DNA of 64,000 nucleotides from Shinisaurus crocodilurus (lineage: Eukaryota; Chordata; Lepidosauria; Squamata; Shinisauridae), in NCBI GenBank assembly GCA_021292165.1, contig CM037878.1, positions 196,291,118 to 196,355,117 on the forward strand, given 5' to 3'. The notes beneath the pieces were generated by a model. The model was given only the letters and a program-made list of their open reading frames with translations, searched no databases and was not told the origin of the DNA. Each line of letters starts with the position of its first letter. The first letter of the stretch is position 1. A program made the translations under genes and the position numbers. Shown here piece after piece: positions 11,990-23,412 of the stretch.

Positions 11990-12115
11990 ACACCTCCACA
12001 TATCCGTAATATATTGTACCTCTTTCTGGGATTTTCCTGGTAAGCTGCTTTGGAAGCCAAGCCAATCTTGGCTGGGAAGCAGGTTATAAATATAATGAAT
12101 AAAGCAACATCATTT
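11990..12115 (+). repeat. SINE/LINE 3' tail-like segment
   Basis: 'aagctgctttggaagccaag' followed by 'gggaagcaggttataaatat' and an AT-rich end resembles the 3' tail shared by L2-mobilised SINEs in squamates. The head is not recognised. Confidence 0.4.
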
Positions 12116-12742
12116 ATTTCAATTTAAAATGTTCTGACAAATGTTTTAAAAATACAAGTGAATAAGCTAAAAGTGTATGCAGTCATATAAGCTACAATCT
12201 TAATGTACTGTTTCTCTGATTCAGATATGGTATATTAGACCAACTGAACAATTACAGCAATCCAGATTATCATATGGAGAAAGTTATTGCATTAACAGAA
12301 GTGGGTGCCAATCTACACAGTGAAGTTAAACTAATAAATCTAGCAAATCTAACCAACCAGCAGTAGAAACTATAGAGGTCTCATTCAGATTCTCAGCTAT
12401 AGCAAAACACCATTAACTCCACAGAGCTCAGATGTCTATGCCAATTTTTTTTTTTTGCATTTTGAACTGACCCATAATAATTGTTCAATGGAGTACAATA
12501 AACAACTACATTTTTCAGTAGGATTATTGAAGTAATAAAGTGTAATTGTCCCTTTGCATCTATTGTGGTCACTCATATTATTCTAGCTGTCATAGATGTG
12601 GACTATGTTCTCCTGCCAAACACTCCCTATGAACTTTCAAAAGAAAGAAAATATTGTGACATTCACTCGTCTAAAGAATGTGTAAATTCATAATAAAATT
12701 AATAGACATTATAACAGGTAATGAAGGATAATGAGGGGTCTT
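12116..12742. other. Unassigned AT-rich sequence
   Basis: Nothing recognised except a T-run near 12446-12457. Confidence 0.45.
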
Positions 12743-12833
12743 AGCCTGTAATCTTATACCCACTTACCTGGGAGGAAGTCCCATTGAACTCAATGGTGCT
12801 TATTTCTGGGTAGACATCTATGGAATTGCACTG
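12743..12833. repeat. Palindromic repeat, family A
   Basis: Second copy of the fold-back at 1880. 'cccattgaactcaatgg' sits at the centre, with 'gtaatctta' and 'tggaattgcac' near the ends. Confidence 0.65.
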
Positions 12834-13542
12834 TTAGTATGTTCCAAAAATAACTCAAGTTTAAGCATGTATTAATTCTGCTTTCTTCTAGTAATTCTTC
12901 TACCTTAAGGCACTATTTCTTATTATAGCTTAATGGTCTGCAAAATCTGTTTAAAATGTTTTTCATCATAGGAGGAAAACCTCAACTTAATCTTAGCTTT
13001 TCTCATCAAAATATCAAAGCCAATTTTATGAGAATTAAAATAGGAGAGGAATAATTCACATTTGAAAAGATGATTAATGATCTTCCAATCAAAATTATGT
13101 ATTCAGATATACACTTGGAAAAAATGAAGCGTAAATCCAATGTTGGTATTCTTTTATATGTACCAGTGGTGGTATAATGAAGGATTCACTGAACCATGTA
13201 TGCATATAGTATCATTAAATTTATACAGAATGTAAAATTATCCTACATAATCAGGCTGAAACTCAATGTTGGTCCCAAGTTCAGAAGTGTCGTTACAGGA
13301 ATGAATCACATTTTAAAACATTTAAAAAAAAAAAAAAAAAACCCCGAATACTTTGGCTAAGATTCATAATACAATGCAGAAACCCCTGCATTCTCTGGGG
13401 TCCTTTTCCTCACCCCTACACTGCCTTGCAACCCAATTCTGAAAGTCATGGAAGACTGCAGAGTGGCCTGGATCCTCTGCATTGATGGGGCTTTTTGGTT
13501 CCCAACCTCTGTGTTATACTGTTATTATGGGATCTTCTATTG
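12834..13542. other. Unassigned sequence
   Basis: AT-rich, with an A-run at about 13322-13340. No gene recognised. Confidence 0.45.
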
Positions 13543-13754
13543 CAGTGTTGGGCATCTTGTGGCCCTCCAGATGTTTTGGCCTACAACAGCTCCCTCCTAG
13601 CTAACATAGCCAATGGTGATAAATGATGGGAGTTGTGGCCCTCCAGATGTTTTGGCCTTCAATTCCCAGCATCCATCACCATTGGCTATGCTAACTAGGG
13701 CTGAAGGGAGTTCTAGGCCAAAACATCTGGAGGGCCACAAGTTGCCTACCCCTA
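13543..13754. mobile_element. hAT-type miniature with duplicated arm
   Basis: Starts CAGTGTTGGGCATCTTGTGG and ends 'cacaagttgcctacccc'. The block 'tggccctccagatgttttgg' occurs twice in the same direction (near 13560 and 13636), so the element is about 80 bp longer than its relatives. Flanks TTCTATTG and TTCTATGA match 6 of 8. Confidence 0.7.
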
Positions 13755-16383
13755 TTCTATGACAAGCGATACTATATTAACGTTTGGCAAGAAATGATGG
13801 GTTGCAGGGAAACCAGTACTTGTAGCCCAATGAGCAACAGTCATTCTTACAAGATATCAGTGGTTACTTAAAAAACAATACACCAGAAAAAGTTACTAGC
13901 CCAACACATTGTTTGACAGGGAAGAAGGGATTCATGCATGTGGTTTAGTTCCTCGATGAAACTGACTGGGGACCTAACTCTTAGGAATTTCCTGCCCAGA
14001 AATGTATACAAACCTACCTCTTTGCCCTTTTGATACAATATTCGGGATAATAAAATAACTACAAGTCTCTGGAATTCAGAGTAGAGCTATGTTAAAATCC
14101 TGCTATCATGTGGTCACACTTTGTTTAATACACTACACACTATTCAACATCCTTCACATTTCTTAGTGGAAACAATGCTTCCCTTTGGACTGTTAAAGAG
14201 TAAAACAGTAAGCAGATGATGTGACATACAGCCATGCTTTTATAAATGACCTTGACCCCCAAGCTCAAATAAGTAAAGAAAACATTTTGAGGTAGGTATA
14301 TGGACTTTGAATCCAACCTATTGCCCTGTAAAATTGGGGAGAAGAAATAGATTGCCCGGTTAGTCTAAACAGGGCTATTTTGACAAGCTCATGCCTCTGT
14401 ATTTTGCATGCCAAATCCTGGAATACCAGTAGTCCTGATTTTGTGTTCAAAGGACTATTGATCAGTATGAATCAGAACACACAATTAATCAAACAAGCAC
14501 TGAAATGGTATAAAATCAGATCACAACTTCCCTTATTCCTGTCACAATTTAACCACTCTGATTGTGACCAATACTGTATATGGTTTTGGTTTTTTTAAAA
14601 GGCTGCATATTTGCATGTAGAGAAAAATACAACTCAATGAGTAGTTCATGGATTCATAGGATGAAAAAAGATCAAAAGGCCACTTAGACAAACTTCATGC
14701 CACTTAGGCTATTTGATTAAGACCCCCCCCCCCAAACCTGAGATACTGCCCCAACCCTGGGAAAAATAAATACTGCTTTTGGGTGTGTGTCCCCTCGTTT
14801 CTATTTAAAGTCTGTCTGGCAGAAGATAACATAATATTAAATTGTACTGTTCTAGAATTGAATTATTGTTGGACATGCTTCATGGGGCGGGGAGAGAAAT
14901 GATAGTATTTAACACAATTTTTTTCTTCCATGTCTCTTAACTTCCCAGAGGCATAATTATTTTGTTCTTGCAGCTTCAGCTAGGCTCAGTGGCTTGATTA
15001 ATAATGTGTGCATGTATATAACATATATATTCATGACCACAATTTTTTTTTTTTCAGATTCTTTTTCATTCTGGACAATTCAGGGAGAGGAAAGCTGAAA
15101 TCCTGCCAGTCTGATTTCCAAATACAGACTGGGGAAAGGTTACATTTTTGGAACATCTGTAATCATTTGTGTGCATTGCAGAGTTAATTAGCTGTGTATG
15201 GATTTTATGAAGTTCACTTCATCTCTCTCTCTCTCTCTCTCTTGTATAGATAGAATGTGTGTTTTGCATTCCTCAAGCCTTTTATGGTTTCCCTATGGAT
15301 TGTTGGGGCAGGAGAGACCCAACACCCTGAAATGCTCCTTTAAAGCCAAAGGAAGGCTCCCTTTTTCAACTTGCAGTACATGTAAGAGGAGTGAATATCA
15401 GTAAGGTTTGTATATCTCCTTGTTCTCCTTTTTAGTGCTGCTGACAGATTAATCTAAAAGAATGAAAGATTTATTCCTCTGCAAAGTAACATAGGAATTC
15501 AGCATATACTGTTATCTACATTCAATCTTCAAAACGGCCAGCTATGTTGTTAAATGGGAAATGGGCCAGCATGTAGATATGAGATTACCTGTGAAGATAT
15601 GACCTCTCTGCCCTTCCAAAAGGAAGATCGTTTGAGAATTAATGTATCTGAACAGATATTTTACTGGCTTTAATTTATTAGATGTATATATCCCTCTAGC
15701 ATCAAGATTTCCTGAGCAGCACACATTCGTCATCTTCTTATTTTTTTTAGAACAACCAAATCAGTGAAAATGCTGCTTCACCATTGTAAAGACAGATTTC
15801 CCCCCACTTCATAGGCTTGGACTACCTTTAAAAGAAAATGTTCCTTTACAAAATGATCATAAGATCAGTGTTTCCTGCTTCAAAAACAGCCGGGGCTTCA
15901 CTTTGACATTTATTTTCCATACATGTCTCAGCACTTCTGCATCATCAGGAACCAATTACCTTCTGACAAGGCTTTACTGAAATGACATTATCTCTTACTA
16001 GCTGACAACAGATGGCAGTCTCTCCCAACATGGCTCCAAAAATAAGCCGCCAATGTTTTCTAGCAAGTTTACCGGTGCTGGTATTTGATTAGGGTAGTCT
16101 GGATAAATAGCAAGTTGTTGGAAAGCGGTCACACATTTATCTCTGAACAAATTGTCTCCTATTATCATTTCAAAGTTCAAGGGGAAAGCATGAGAGAGAG
16201 AAGGTGAGGCTGATAGTACAAATCCCATGGAGAAAAAGAGTTTAGTTGCATAAGAGGAGGATTTCCAAGGATGATATTCGGCTGCCACTATTACTATCAA
16301 CCACAGGTGAGCTTGTTAGATTGTTCCCTTTAGAAATCAAAGAGCCATTACTATAACCACAGATGAGTGAAAACTGTAGATGA
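13755..16383. other. Unassigned sequence
   Basis: No gene recognised. Contains a C-run near 14724, a T-run near 15041-15054 and a (CT)n tract at 15222-15243. A 100-codon minus-strand frame at 15998-16300 has no domain I can name. Confidence 0.45.
15222..15243. repeat. (CT)n microsatellite
   Basis: About ten CT units. Confidence 0.85.
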
Positions 16384-16606
16384 GAGCCAGTGTGGCGTAG
16401 TGGTGAGAGTGTTGGACTGGGACTCGGGAGATCCGGGTTCTAGTCCCCGCTCAGCCATGAAACTCACTGGGTGACTTTGGGCCAGTCACTGACTCTCAGC
16501 CTAACCTACCTCACAGGATTGTTGTGAGGATAAAATGGAGAGGAGGAGGAGGACTATGTAAGCCGCCTTGGGTTCCTTGCAGGAAAAAAGGTGGGGTATA
16601 AATATA

Positions 16607-16650
<44 letters not shown>

Positions 16651-16660
16651 TAAATAAATC
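16384..16660 (+). mobile_element. tRNA-derived CORE-SINE, full length
   Basis: The head has an A-box-like 'tggcgtagtggtgagag' and the B box GGTTCTAGTCC. The middle carries the CORE domain ('gtgactttgggccagtcact' ... 'ctcacaggattgttgtgagg'), as in MIR-type SINEs. The tail 'aagccgccttgggttccttg' ... 'ggtggggtataaat' leads into (AAT)n at 16604-16646. Sister copies lie at 58062-58300 (+), 17775-18000 (-) and 1-65 (-). It is a retroposed repeat, not a tRNA gene. Confidence 0.9.
16604..16646. repeat. (AAT)n tail of the SINE
   Basis: About 14 AAT units forming the SINE tail, followed by a short AAAT-type run. Confidence 0.9.
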
Positions 16661-16912
16661 GGACACACATATATGACCAAGGCCTCTGATTGTGGGCTTG
16701 GTAATCACTCATTAATGATAGTACTAAGTGATGTCTTACATGTGTAAATGTTTATTTTATTTATTTAATAAGTTTTATCCCAACTTTCTACCAAATCTGA
16801 GTCCAAATTTTGGCCTGATCTCCCAAAAGAATATCATTCCTTTTGATCACATCACAAGATAGTCATCACAGACCAGCCTTTCACAGTGGAAGCCAGAGAA
16901 CACCATTGAATG

Positions 16913-17244
16913 GCTGGTTCAAACAACATGATAACCCACACTCAAGGGTTGAATATGGGTTGAGTGTGGGTTGTCATTGAACCATGGGTTGTTGTTGAAA
17001 CATGGGTTATCGTGTTCTCTAAACCCAGCTGTGCTAACAAGCCATAGCTTGTTACCCATGAACAACCCATGAAGAGAACCCATAGTTTGTTGTTGGGTTG
17101 TGAACTGTGGGTTGTTCACCATGGTTTGTTATCTCAGCTGGGTTCAGACAATGCAATAACCCATGTTTCAACAACAATCCATGGTTCAACGACAACCCAC
17201 ACTCAACCCTTGAGTGTGGGTTATTGTGTTGTCTGAACCCAGTC
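16913..17244. mobile_element. Large fold-back (inverted-repeat) element
   Basis: The left arm starts CTGGTTCAAACAACATGATA and the right arm ends with its complement ('tgttgtctgaacccag'). Arms of about 100 bp (16913-17012 and 17138-17244) surround a centre rich in further CCCATGGTTTGTT-type inverted motifs. No ORF. Same motif set as the element at 5305-6045. Confidence 0.7.
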
Positions 17245-17509
17245 AGTCTCTACTACATCAAGAATTAAAATGTCAACTTCCTCTAAAAATATCAGTCCAA
17301 GGTTCCAAAATTCAGTGTCAAAGTCTGAATTTTTGAAGCTAAAAAAAGCCCTCTTTCTTTCACTCACCTATTTAGATTCATTTTTAACAGTTTTTCATAC
17401 ATGTTGTTGAGGAAAGTTTATACTTGCATGAAATGTATACATGTAAACTACAACAAATTCATCCATCTCAGTTCCCCAGACTAACCTTTCTAGCAGATTA
17501 GTATATTTC

Positions 17510-17668
17510 TTCCTTTCTTGCAAATTTTGAAAATGCTGCCTCCTTACCAGATTCTCTAGCAAAAGAATTGATCAGTTCATCTGCAGAGACTGTTGACTGC
17601 CCAAACAAGAACTCCTTCATTGTTGTTTTGTCATGCACAAAGCCCTTTGTTAGGCGGCAGCTACTCAG
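17510..17668 (-). repeat. Short coding-looking repeat, copy 1
   Basis: On the minus strand the frame reads SSCRLTKGFVHDKTTMKEFL, continues FGQSTVSADELI and on to a stop near 17492. Copy 2 at 24430-24515 shares about 95 bp in the same frame. Most differences change the amino acid, so there is no sign of constraint. No family recognised: it could be a fragment of a processed pseudogene or of an unrecognised retroelement ORF. Confidence 0.4.
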
Positions 17669-17774
17669 GGCATCCAGACAACTAAATGGCCACTAAACTA
17701 TCAACACTTTCCAGTCCCGGATGAACAACTAAGGCATTTCAAAACATTTCTGACAGGCAGACTTTGCTTCTTCA

Positions 17775-18000
17775 CATTTTTCATTTCATTCACTACATTT
17801 ATATCCTACCCATCCTCCAAGGACTCAAGGTGCCATACGTGGTACTTCCTCACATTCCATTTTATCCTCACAAGAGCCCTGTGGGGTAGGTCAGGCAGAG
17901 ACACAGTGATTGACCAAGGTTATCCACTGATCTCATGACTGAATGGGTGAACCTAGGTCTCCCCTGTCCTAATCCAACACTACACTATACCGGCTCTTCT
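17775..18000 (-). mobile_element. tRNA-derived CORE-SINE, minus strand
   Basis: Reverse complement of the 16384 family: 'cacaagagccctgtggggtaggtcaggc' matches the CORE segment, and 'cctaggtctcccctgtccta' plus 'ccaacactacacta' match the tRNA-like head. Older and more diverged than the copy at 16384. Confidence 0.7.
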
Positions 18001-18920
18001 CCTGCTTTCACTGAAGTACCAGGATGGCTCTTCCAATGAATGAATTCATTGCCTGTTAACATTCTCTTTATAGCTGTGGAAGTTTGGGCGTGGCACACCA
18101 AGGCCAGGCCAGCTGGAAGCGAGTACAGTTGGGGCATGTGAGGCTTGTGGCAGCAGCTGGGCATCCGGCACGCCTCTGCCCCCTTTACTGGGATTTAAAT
18201 GCTGAGCAAAGCAAGCAGAAGGAGCAGCAACAGGGACCAGAGAAGTTGCAGCAATGCCATCCACTTTAAAGGAGGTTAGGCAAAGCACCGAGGAAGGGGG
18301 AGCTTCTAAGGGAATTTGTCAAGACGTTGGTGAGGCCATTGTTTGTGTGCACAGAGAGGAGAGGAAGGAGTGGGGAGATTCTGGACTCAGGGGTCCAGTG
18401 GTGAGCCAAGTTTGGAAAGAGAGAAAGGAGTAACATCAGTGTCTTTCCGAAGGGGCAAGAAAGAGGGGTAAAAGAAGCAGTTGAAGCGGGAGGGGCTATA
18501 TTAAATGTTTAGAGTTAGTTACAGTTGCTACAGGAAAGTCCCGTGATGAGCTGGGCTTCTTAACCCTGCTGGAAGGGTGAGGACCCACAAACTCTGGGTT
18601 AAAAAGCAAGAAGTGGACTCTGAGGATTTCCCCTTAAAAATAAGAACATCTAACTGCCCCCCCCCATTCCTAAAGGGACTCATAAGTCTGACAATAGCCA
18701 TACAAATGTTCATGATCAGGCGTATGTAATAATATGAAAGAGCCACTAGATACAGCCTGAGTGTGTTGTGCTTCCAGGGAGGAATGAAGAATGAGTTAAG
18801 AGCAATACCCACTTTGTTTGGCCTGAGGGGAGGGAGGCCACAGGCGCAGAGAGTTGTATAAAACCTTTACTTAAATAAAATGTAAAGTTGGTTTAGAAAG
18901 CAGAGTTTGATGCAGTAAGA
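18001..18920. other. Unassigned, locally GC-rich sequence
   Basis: More GC-rich than its surroundings at about 18070-18500. 'ttgtataaaacc' is followed by 'ttaaataaaatgtaaa' near 18854-18885, a TATA-like box and AATAAA signal of the sort found in LTRs, but I found no matching ends or second copy. No gene recognised. Confidence 0.35.
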
Positions 18921-19053
18921 CAGGGGTAGAGGACCTGTAGCCCTCTGGATGTTGCTGCACTACAACTCCCTCCTCAATTCCTCACCATTGGCCATGCCAG
19001 CTAGGGTGAATGTGTTAGAGCCCAACAACATCTGAAGGGCCACCCCACCCGTG
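18921..19053. mobile_element. hAT-type miniature element
   Basis: Starts CAGGGGTAGAGGACCTGTAG and ends 'gggccaccccacccgtg'. Centre 'accattggccatgccagcta'. The target duplication is not clear. Confidence 0.65.
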
Positions 19054-19100
19054 TTATAAGCAAGCCCTCCTGAAGCCTGGTGACTTGGCATGTTCTAAAG

Positions 19101-19227
19101 CAAGGCTGAGGAACTTGGGGCCCTCCAGATGTTTTGGCCTACAACTCTCATCAGCCCTTGCCAGCTCAGCCAGTGGTGTCACAACTCCCACAATGGTGTC
19201 TGGAGGGTCACAAGTAGCCCACTCCTG
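19101..19227. mobile_element. hAT-type miniature with perfect 8-bp duplication
   Basis: Starts CAAGGCTGAGGAACTTGGGG and ends 'acaagtagcccactcctg'. TTCTAAAG occurs at 19093-19100 and again at 19228-19235. Arms carry the family's 'ggccctccagatgttttggc' block. Non-coding, 127 bp. Confidence 0.85.
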
Positions 19228-19235
19228 TTCTAAAG

Positions 19236-20493
19236 GTTTAAAGGAACAGATCAGTAGAAGTCAGTCCATCGCAGAGACCCATCTTAAGCTGCCATTCAGA
19301 AGCTACAGAACCCCAAATTGATTGGCCAAAATGCCTTGATGAAGGTGGTACCAGTGGTACAAGAACTGTGACTGTGACTGTACTTGTGCCTCTCAAGTTC
19401 AAATTGAATTGACCCACATTCCCTTGGTATTAGCCCAAGCACAAAGGCAACTGTTCCAGGAGCAAAGGGAATGTTGCATATACTGTAGATGACTACGGAA
19501 AGTAATGGCTCCTGAGCATATCAAGCAGTTGGCTATAGCTGTGAGAAACAAAGGGGACAGTGCTAAGTGGATCTGAGCTCATGAGATACGGGATTAGAAC
19601 TGCCACAGGCAAAATATAGACAAATGTAATATTATAAACCTACAAATAAGGAGATTTTGGAAAGTTGTGTTTTGTTGTTTAAAGGACTACTCGAAAATAC
19701 AAATGTTTAAAAATCTGGTCTTATTTTGTATTTAAATTGTTGTTATAGTTATTTATTGCATGGGGTGGCACACAAATCTTGTTAATAAAGAAAATAATAA
19801 ATAAATAAAACACTTCAACCAACCACCACCTGATTTTTGGCTAGTTTTAATTCATCCTAATTGCCACTTGACAGGCAATTTGCATGTATTTCTATGAACA
19901 TCTGTAAAAGAGCCGTAGCACCTTCCACTCTAGAAGAGCCCAGAAACCTTCCTGTGCTTTACCCCTCTCCTTTCTGGGGGGAGGGGTATTCTATGATAAT
20001 GGGCAAGGCAAGGACCAGTTGCACATATTCATAAAAACTGTCAAAATGTTTCCTAAAACATGTTGTGTGATGCTTGCAATGTCCCTGTAGACAAAGCACC
20101 CATTGATTACTGTGCTATAGAATAAGTCCCCTTACATTTGTACACATACACATATACATCCGGATGACAGCTATCCAGTTGAGAAAGTTGAATTCCTTTT
20201 CTCAGCTGATTACAACAGTATTGGCTGTCTCTGGCAGAGCCTGGGGAATAACTTAACTTTGGAAAGCTGCAATTCCCCAAGATGCTATAGAAGGGAGCAG
20301 CTAGGTATACATATGAATACTGGACTGGGTGCCGTAGCTACAGTTTCTTCATACATTTATTTAAGGATCAATGTTATTGTCCATCCTAGAGCGCGAAAAA
20401 CAATGAGGATGGTAACTACCCCAAAAGGTACCTCATCTGGTCCCAAAGGTTCATAAGATTGTGCCAGGGTGGAGCATAGGGCCAGACAGTGGG
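19236..20493. other. Unassigned sequence
   Basis: No gene recognised. The stretch near 19735-19810 ends in 'aataataaataaataaaa' and may be a LINE/SINE tail. Confidence 0.4.
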
Positions 20494-20800
20494 CTAGTTC
20501 AGACATAATGCTAAGCCACATTTTAGCGTTACAAGAATAAGTTGCAGTAAGCTGTGAGCTCTCCTCCTCAGGTAGGGCTGGGAGAAGTTCAGAAGTGTTT
20601 GCTTCCATTTTACATAAACAGCAGTTTGACATGTTGTCCAAACCTAACGGACTCTGGTTAATCTTAGCTATGGTTAGTAGAAACAAGGCAACTTCAAACC
20701 ATGGTTTACAAAGCTGGCTTGCTTCTATTAACCATAGTTAAGATTAATCACAGTTCAGGTTTTGGACAACATGCCAACCGTGGTTAATCTAAGACAGAAG
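20494..20800. mobile_element. Fold-back element related to 5305/16913
   Basis: Starts 'tagttcagacataatgctaa'. It holds 'gacatgttgtccaaacc' (20629) and the complementary 'ggttttggacaacatgcc' (20758), with paired 'ttaatcttagctatggtta' and 'taaccatagttaagatta'. No ORF. Confidence 0.55.
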
Positions 20801-21087
20801 TGGAAGCTTCTGAAATCCTCCATGTGATCTCACCACAGGAGAGGGGAGGGGAGTGGGAGAACACACCAGCTTTTTCTTGTAATGTTAAACTATGGTTTGG
20901 TTTTACATCCTCACTGGGAACCTGTGTAGAAGCAAAACAGTAGAAAGGGTAGTTGAACAATACTGGGATTGTCCAGTAATGGTTGAAGTCTTCTCCCCAT
21001 TTTCTTTCTCCATCCTCCCTTTGATTTAGTTTAATTGTGTGTGTCTCTCCTTCCCAACACTGCAAAATGCATAATACTCTATTTTTT

Positions 21088-21146
21088 AAAATAATAATAA
21101 TAATAATAATAATAATAATTATTATTATTATTATTATTATTATTAA
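21088..21146. repeat. (AAT)n joined to (ATT)n inverted microsatellite
   Basis: A run of AAT units switches directly to ATT units near 21118, giving a perfect hairpin-forming inverted microsatellite. Poly-isoleucine open frames across it are artefacts. Confidence 0.9.
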
Positions 21147-21410
21147 AATGGTGGCACAAATTGCAGCTAATATCCATGCCAGTTCCTGCATCAACGCTAT
21201 TGCCCTATATATTACTTGGGAATGGAATATCAAGTTGATGCCACTGCTATTTGGCTGGCACCAGTGTTAATTTTGCACTAAAATTAAAACTATGTTTTTA
21301 ATCATCTGGGAAGCTCACAGTATGTGTAAATGGGTCTTTTAAGTTAAAACACAGATCAGGGATTGTAGAAAAAAACATAATGTCAAACAGCCTAACTGCT
21401 CTAAAACATT

Positions 21411-21532
21411 TAGGGCGCAATCCTCTGCATGTTTAGACAGAAAAAAGTCCTATAACTCCCAGCATGCTGGCTGGGGCATGCTGGGAGTTGTAGGACTTTT
21501 TTCTGTCTAAACATGCAGAAGATTGCGCCCTA
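21411..21532. mobile_element. Palindromic element, family B, complete
   Basis: 122-bp near-perfect palindrome. Left arm TAGGGCGCAATCCTCTGCAT then 'gtttagacagaaaaaagtcc'; the right arm is its complement ending 'gattgcgccccta' style. Centre 'cagcatgctggctggggc'. TA stands at both ends, but the target duplication is uncertain because the ends are palindromic. Other copies: 25983-26048 (half), 27049-27138, 47861-47995, 51511-51690, 56601-56726, 57883-57954 (half). Confidence 0.8.
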
Positions 21533-21748
21533 ATTAACCCAAATCATTAAAGTTTCCTTAAGAGTCTAAATTTTAGGCAATAAAACTATTTTTTAAATGA
21601 CACTGCTATTTCACCTGCACTGGTTGCAAATATATACGTAGATATGGGTTCTCACAGGTTGCACATTTGCACAGACACAGAGACTATTCAAATTCCTATC
21701 AATTGGTGCTGCAACATTTTCCCACTCCACACCAAAGAAATTGGTGAG

Positions 21749-21790
21749 ACAACAAAGGTAGCAGGCAGCACAACAAAGGTAGCAGACAGC
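21749..21790. repeat. Tandem duplication, 21-bp unit, two copies
   Basis: 'acaacaaaggtagcaggcag' type unit repeated twice with one mismatch. Confidence 0.8.
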
Positions 21791-22534
21791 ACAGACGGTC
21801 AGTCAGGCCATCATGTTCCATCTACCACAATGTTCTCTACTGTATCTCTGGATTCTCATCCAGGGAAGAAGCTGGAAATAAGTTCTCTTGCAAACAGAAA
21901 GCAATATCTAAGGTTCTTTAATAATTCACAACACAATGAATCTTTTAAGACACCCACAAACACAGTGACCTTCAAGTGTACATGAAATGATCAAGAGAAA
22001 CTAGTAAAAATGCCTTAAATTACCCACTCTTCACTAAATATTCATTCAATTTATGAGCGGGATCTTAATATCTCTCTAGTGAAGTGAATGAAAACAATAA
22101 CTTGAAGAAAGAATGATTTCAGCTGTGACTTAGGACAAACATTCATGCCATTAGAGAACTAAGAACTGACAACTTCTATTTCCTGATTAATCAACATTTC
22201 ACACTCAAAAACACACAGAGCTCAGTGTAGCCTGTGTTTTTACATTTTGACATAATGTGACAGCACCTTTACTTTAATCCAGAGTGGGTTAAAACACACA
22301 CATCCCAGAATCCCATTAGCCAGGAGGGCAACTAATGTACCATAGGCTCCATTTTATTACTGCAGGGCTAGGAATCTGAAGGTCATATTGGGACACTCCC
22401 TACTGTGCTCATTTATCCCAGTTGGATTTATTTCAATGGTGCTTGCACAGGAGAAATTCCAAGTGGTTGCCAATTGAAAAAAAAGAAAGAAAAGAAAACC
22501 AACATTTTCAGTCTTGTGACAAGAGTATATTTTC
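21791..22534. other. Unassigned sequence
   Basis: No gene or repeat recognised. Confidence 0.45.
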
Positions 22535-22730
22535 GGGGAAGGGCTATACCACAGTGGTAGAGTACATGCTTTGCATGCAGAAGGTCCCAGGTTTGACCCC
22601 TGGCATCTCCAGGTAGGGCAGGAAAAGCTCCTGCCAGAAACCCTGGAGAGCTGCTGCCAGTCAGAGTCACTATAGTCTGAGCTTGATCGACCAATGGACT
22701 GACTTGATATAAAGCAGCTTCCTGTGTTTC
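22535..22730 (+). mobile_element. tRNA-derived SINE, second family, full length
   Basis: A-box-like 'agtggtagagtacatg', then the B-box region GGTCCCAGGTTTGACCCC, in the arrangement of a tRNA promoter. The body reads 'ccctggagagctgctgccag' and 'gaccaatggactgacttgat', and the end is 'aaagcagcttcctgtgtt'. This is a separate family from the CORE-SINE. A minus-strand copy lies at 25621-25847 and rearranged pieces at 37098-37240 and 37325-37520. Confidence 0.85.
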
Positions 22731-23412
22731 AACTGCATTGTGTGAGCAGCCCATGGCTCCAGTGGTGCAGTCAGGCAATTTTAGGCTCTGGGCTTAATGG
22801 TCCATTAATTGCACCATCCCTTTCTGCAACTCACACTGAATCACTGTGGTTGTCTAAGTGTACTTCCCAGTTCACAATAGCAATTCTACATACTGTTGTG
22901 CACAAAGTCAAGTGGGGAAAATAAGCAGGATTTACAAGTTTGAACTAACTATAAGAATTCAAAATGTCTAAGCTTCTTACGGTTGTGCAGAATTTGATGG
23001 TTCTCATCGCTCTTGTAAATAATGTTTCTCCCCACTCCCAAAAGGGGATACAACATTCCTTTATTTTTCACTTTTTTCCTACCCTGTCTGACATACTATT
23101 TGACAATTCAGTCGTTTGGCAAGAAATGAAGTGCATTTCCAGCAAAACTTGTTTTTCTTACTTAAGGTAACATGTAGCTACATGTGCAGCTTTTTCCCCC
23201 TTAAGCAAGTGCAGTTTCGGGATAGGGTGATTTGGAGTGGGATAATGACAGACAGGACAAGGATTGATCTCCTACTGCTACTTTTCCACTCTGAATTGCC
23301 CCATCCCAGACTGTTTTAGCTTAGAGAAAGCCCAGAGATCAGTACACATGTTTGTGTACAACATGTAGCATAATTCTGAATGATCTGAAACGAAACAGAG
23401 CAGACACATTGG
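22731..23412. other. Unassigned sequence
   Basis: No gene or repeat recognised. Confidence 0.45.

Noticed and set aside
15998..16300. 100-codon minus-strand frame with ordinary protein-like composition
   Set aside because: No recognisable family, no splice or start context that would support a gene.
18070..18900. Possible third LTR (TATA-like box and AATAAA)
   Set aside because: No matching terminal TG...CA pair, no target duplication and no second copy in the window.
20784..21270. Open frames of 149 and 77 codons containing poly-isoleucine
   Set aside because: They are translations of the AAT/ATT microsatellite.
22545..22600. A and B boxes resembling a tRNA gene
   Set aside because: Followed by a SINE body and 3' end present in other copies; no cloverleaf acceptor stem seen. 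It is a SINE head.
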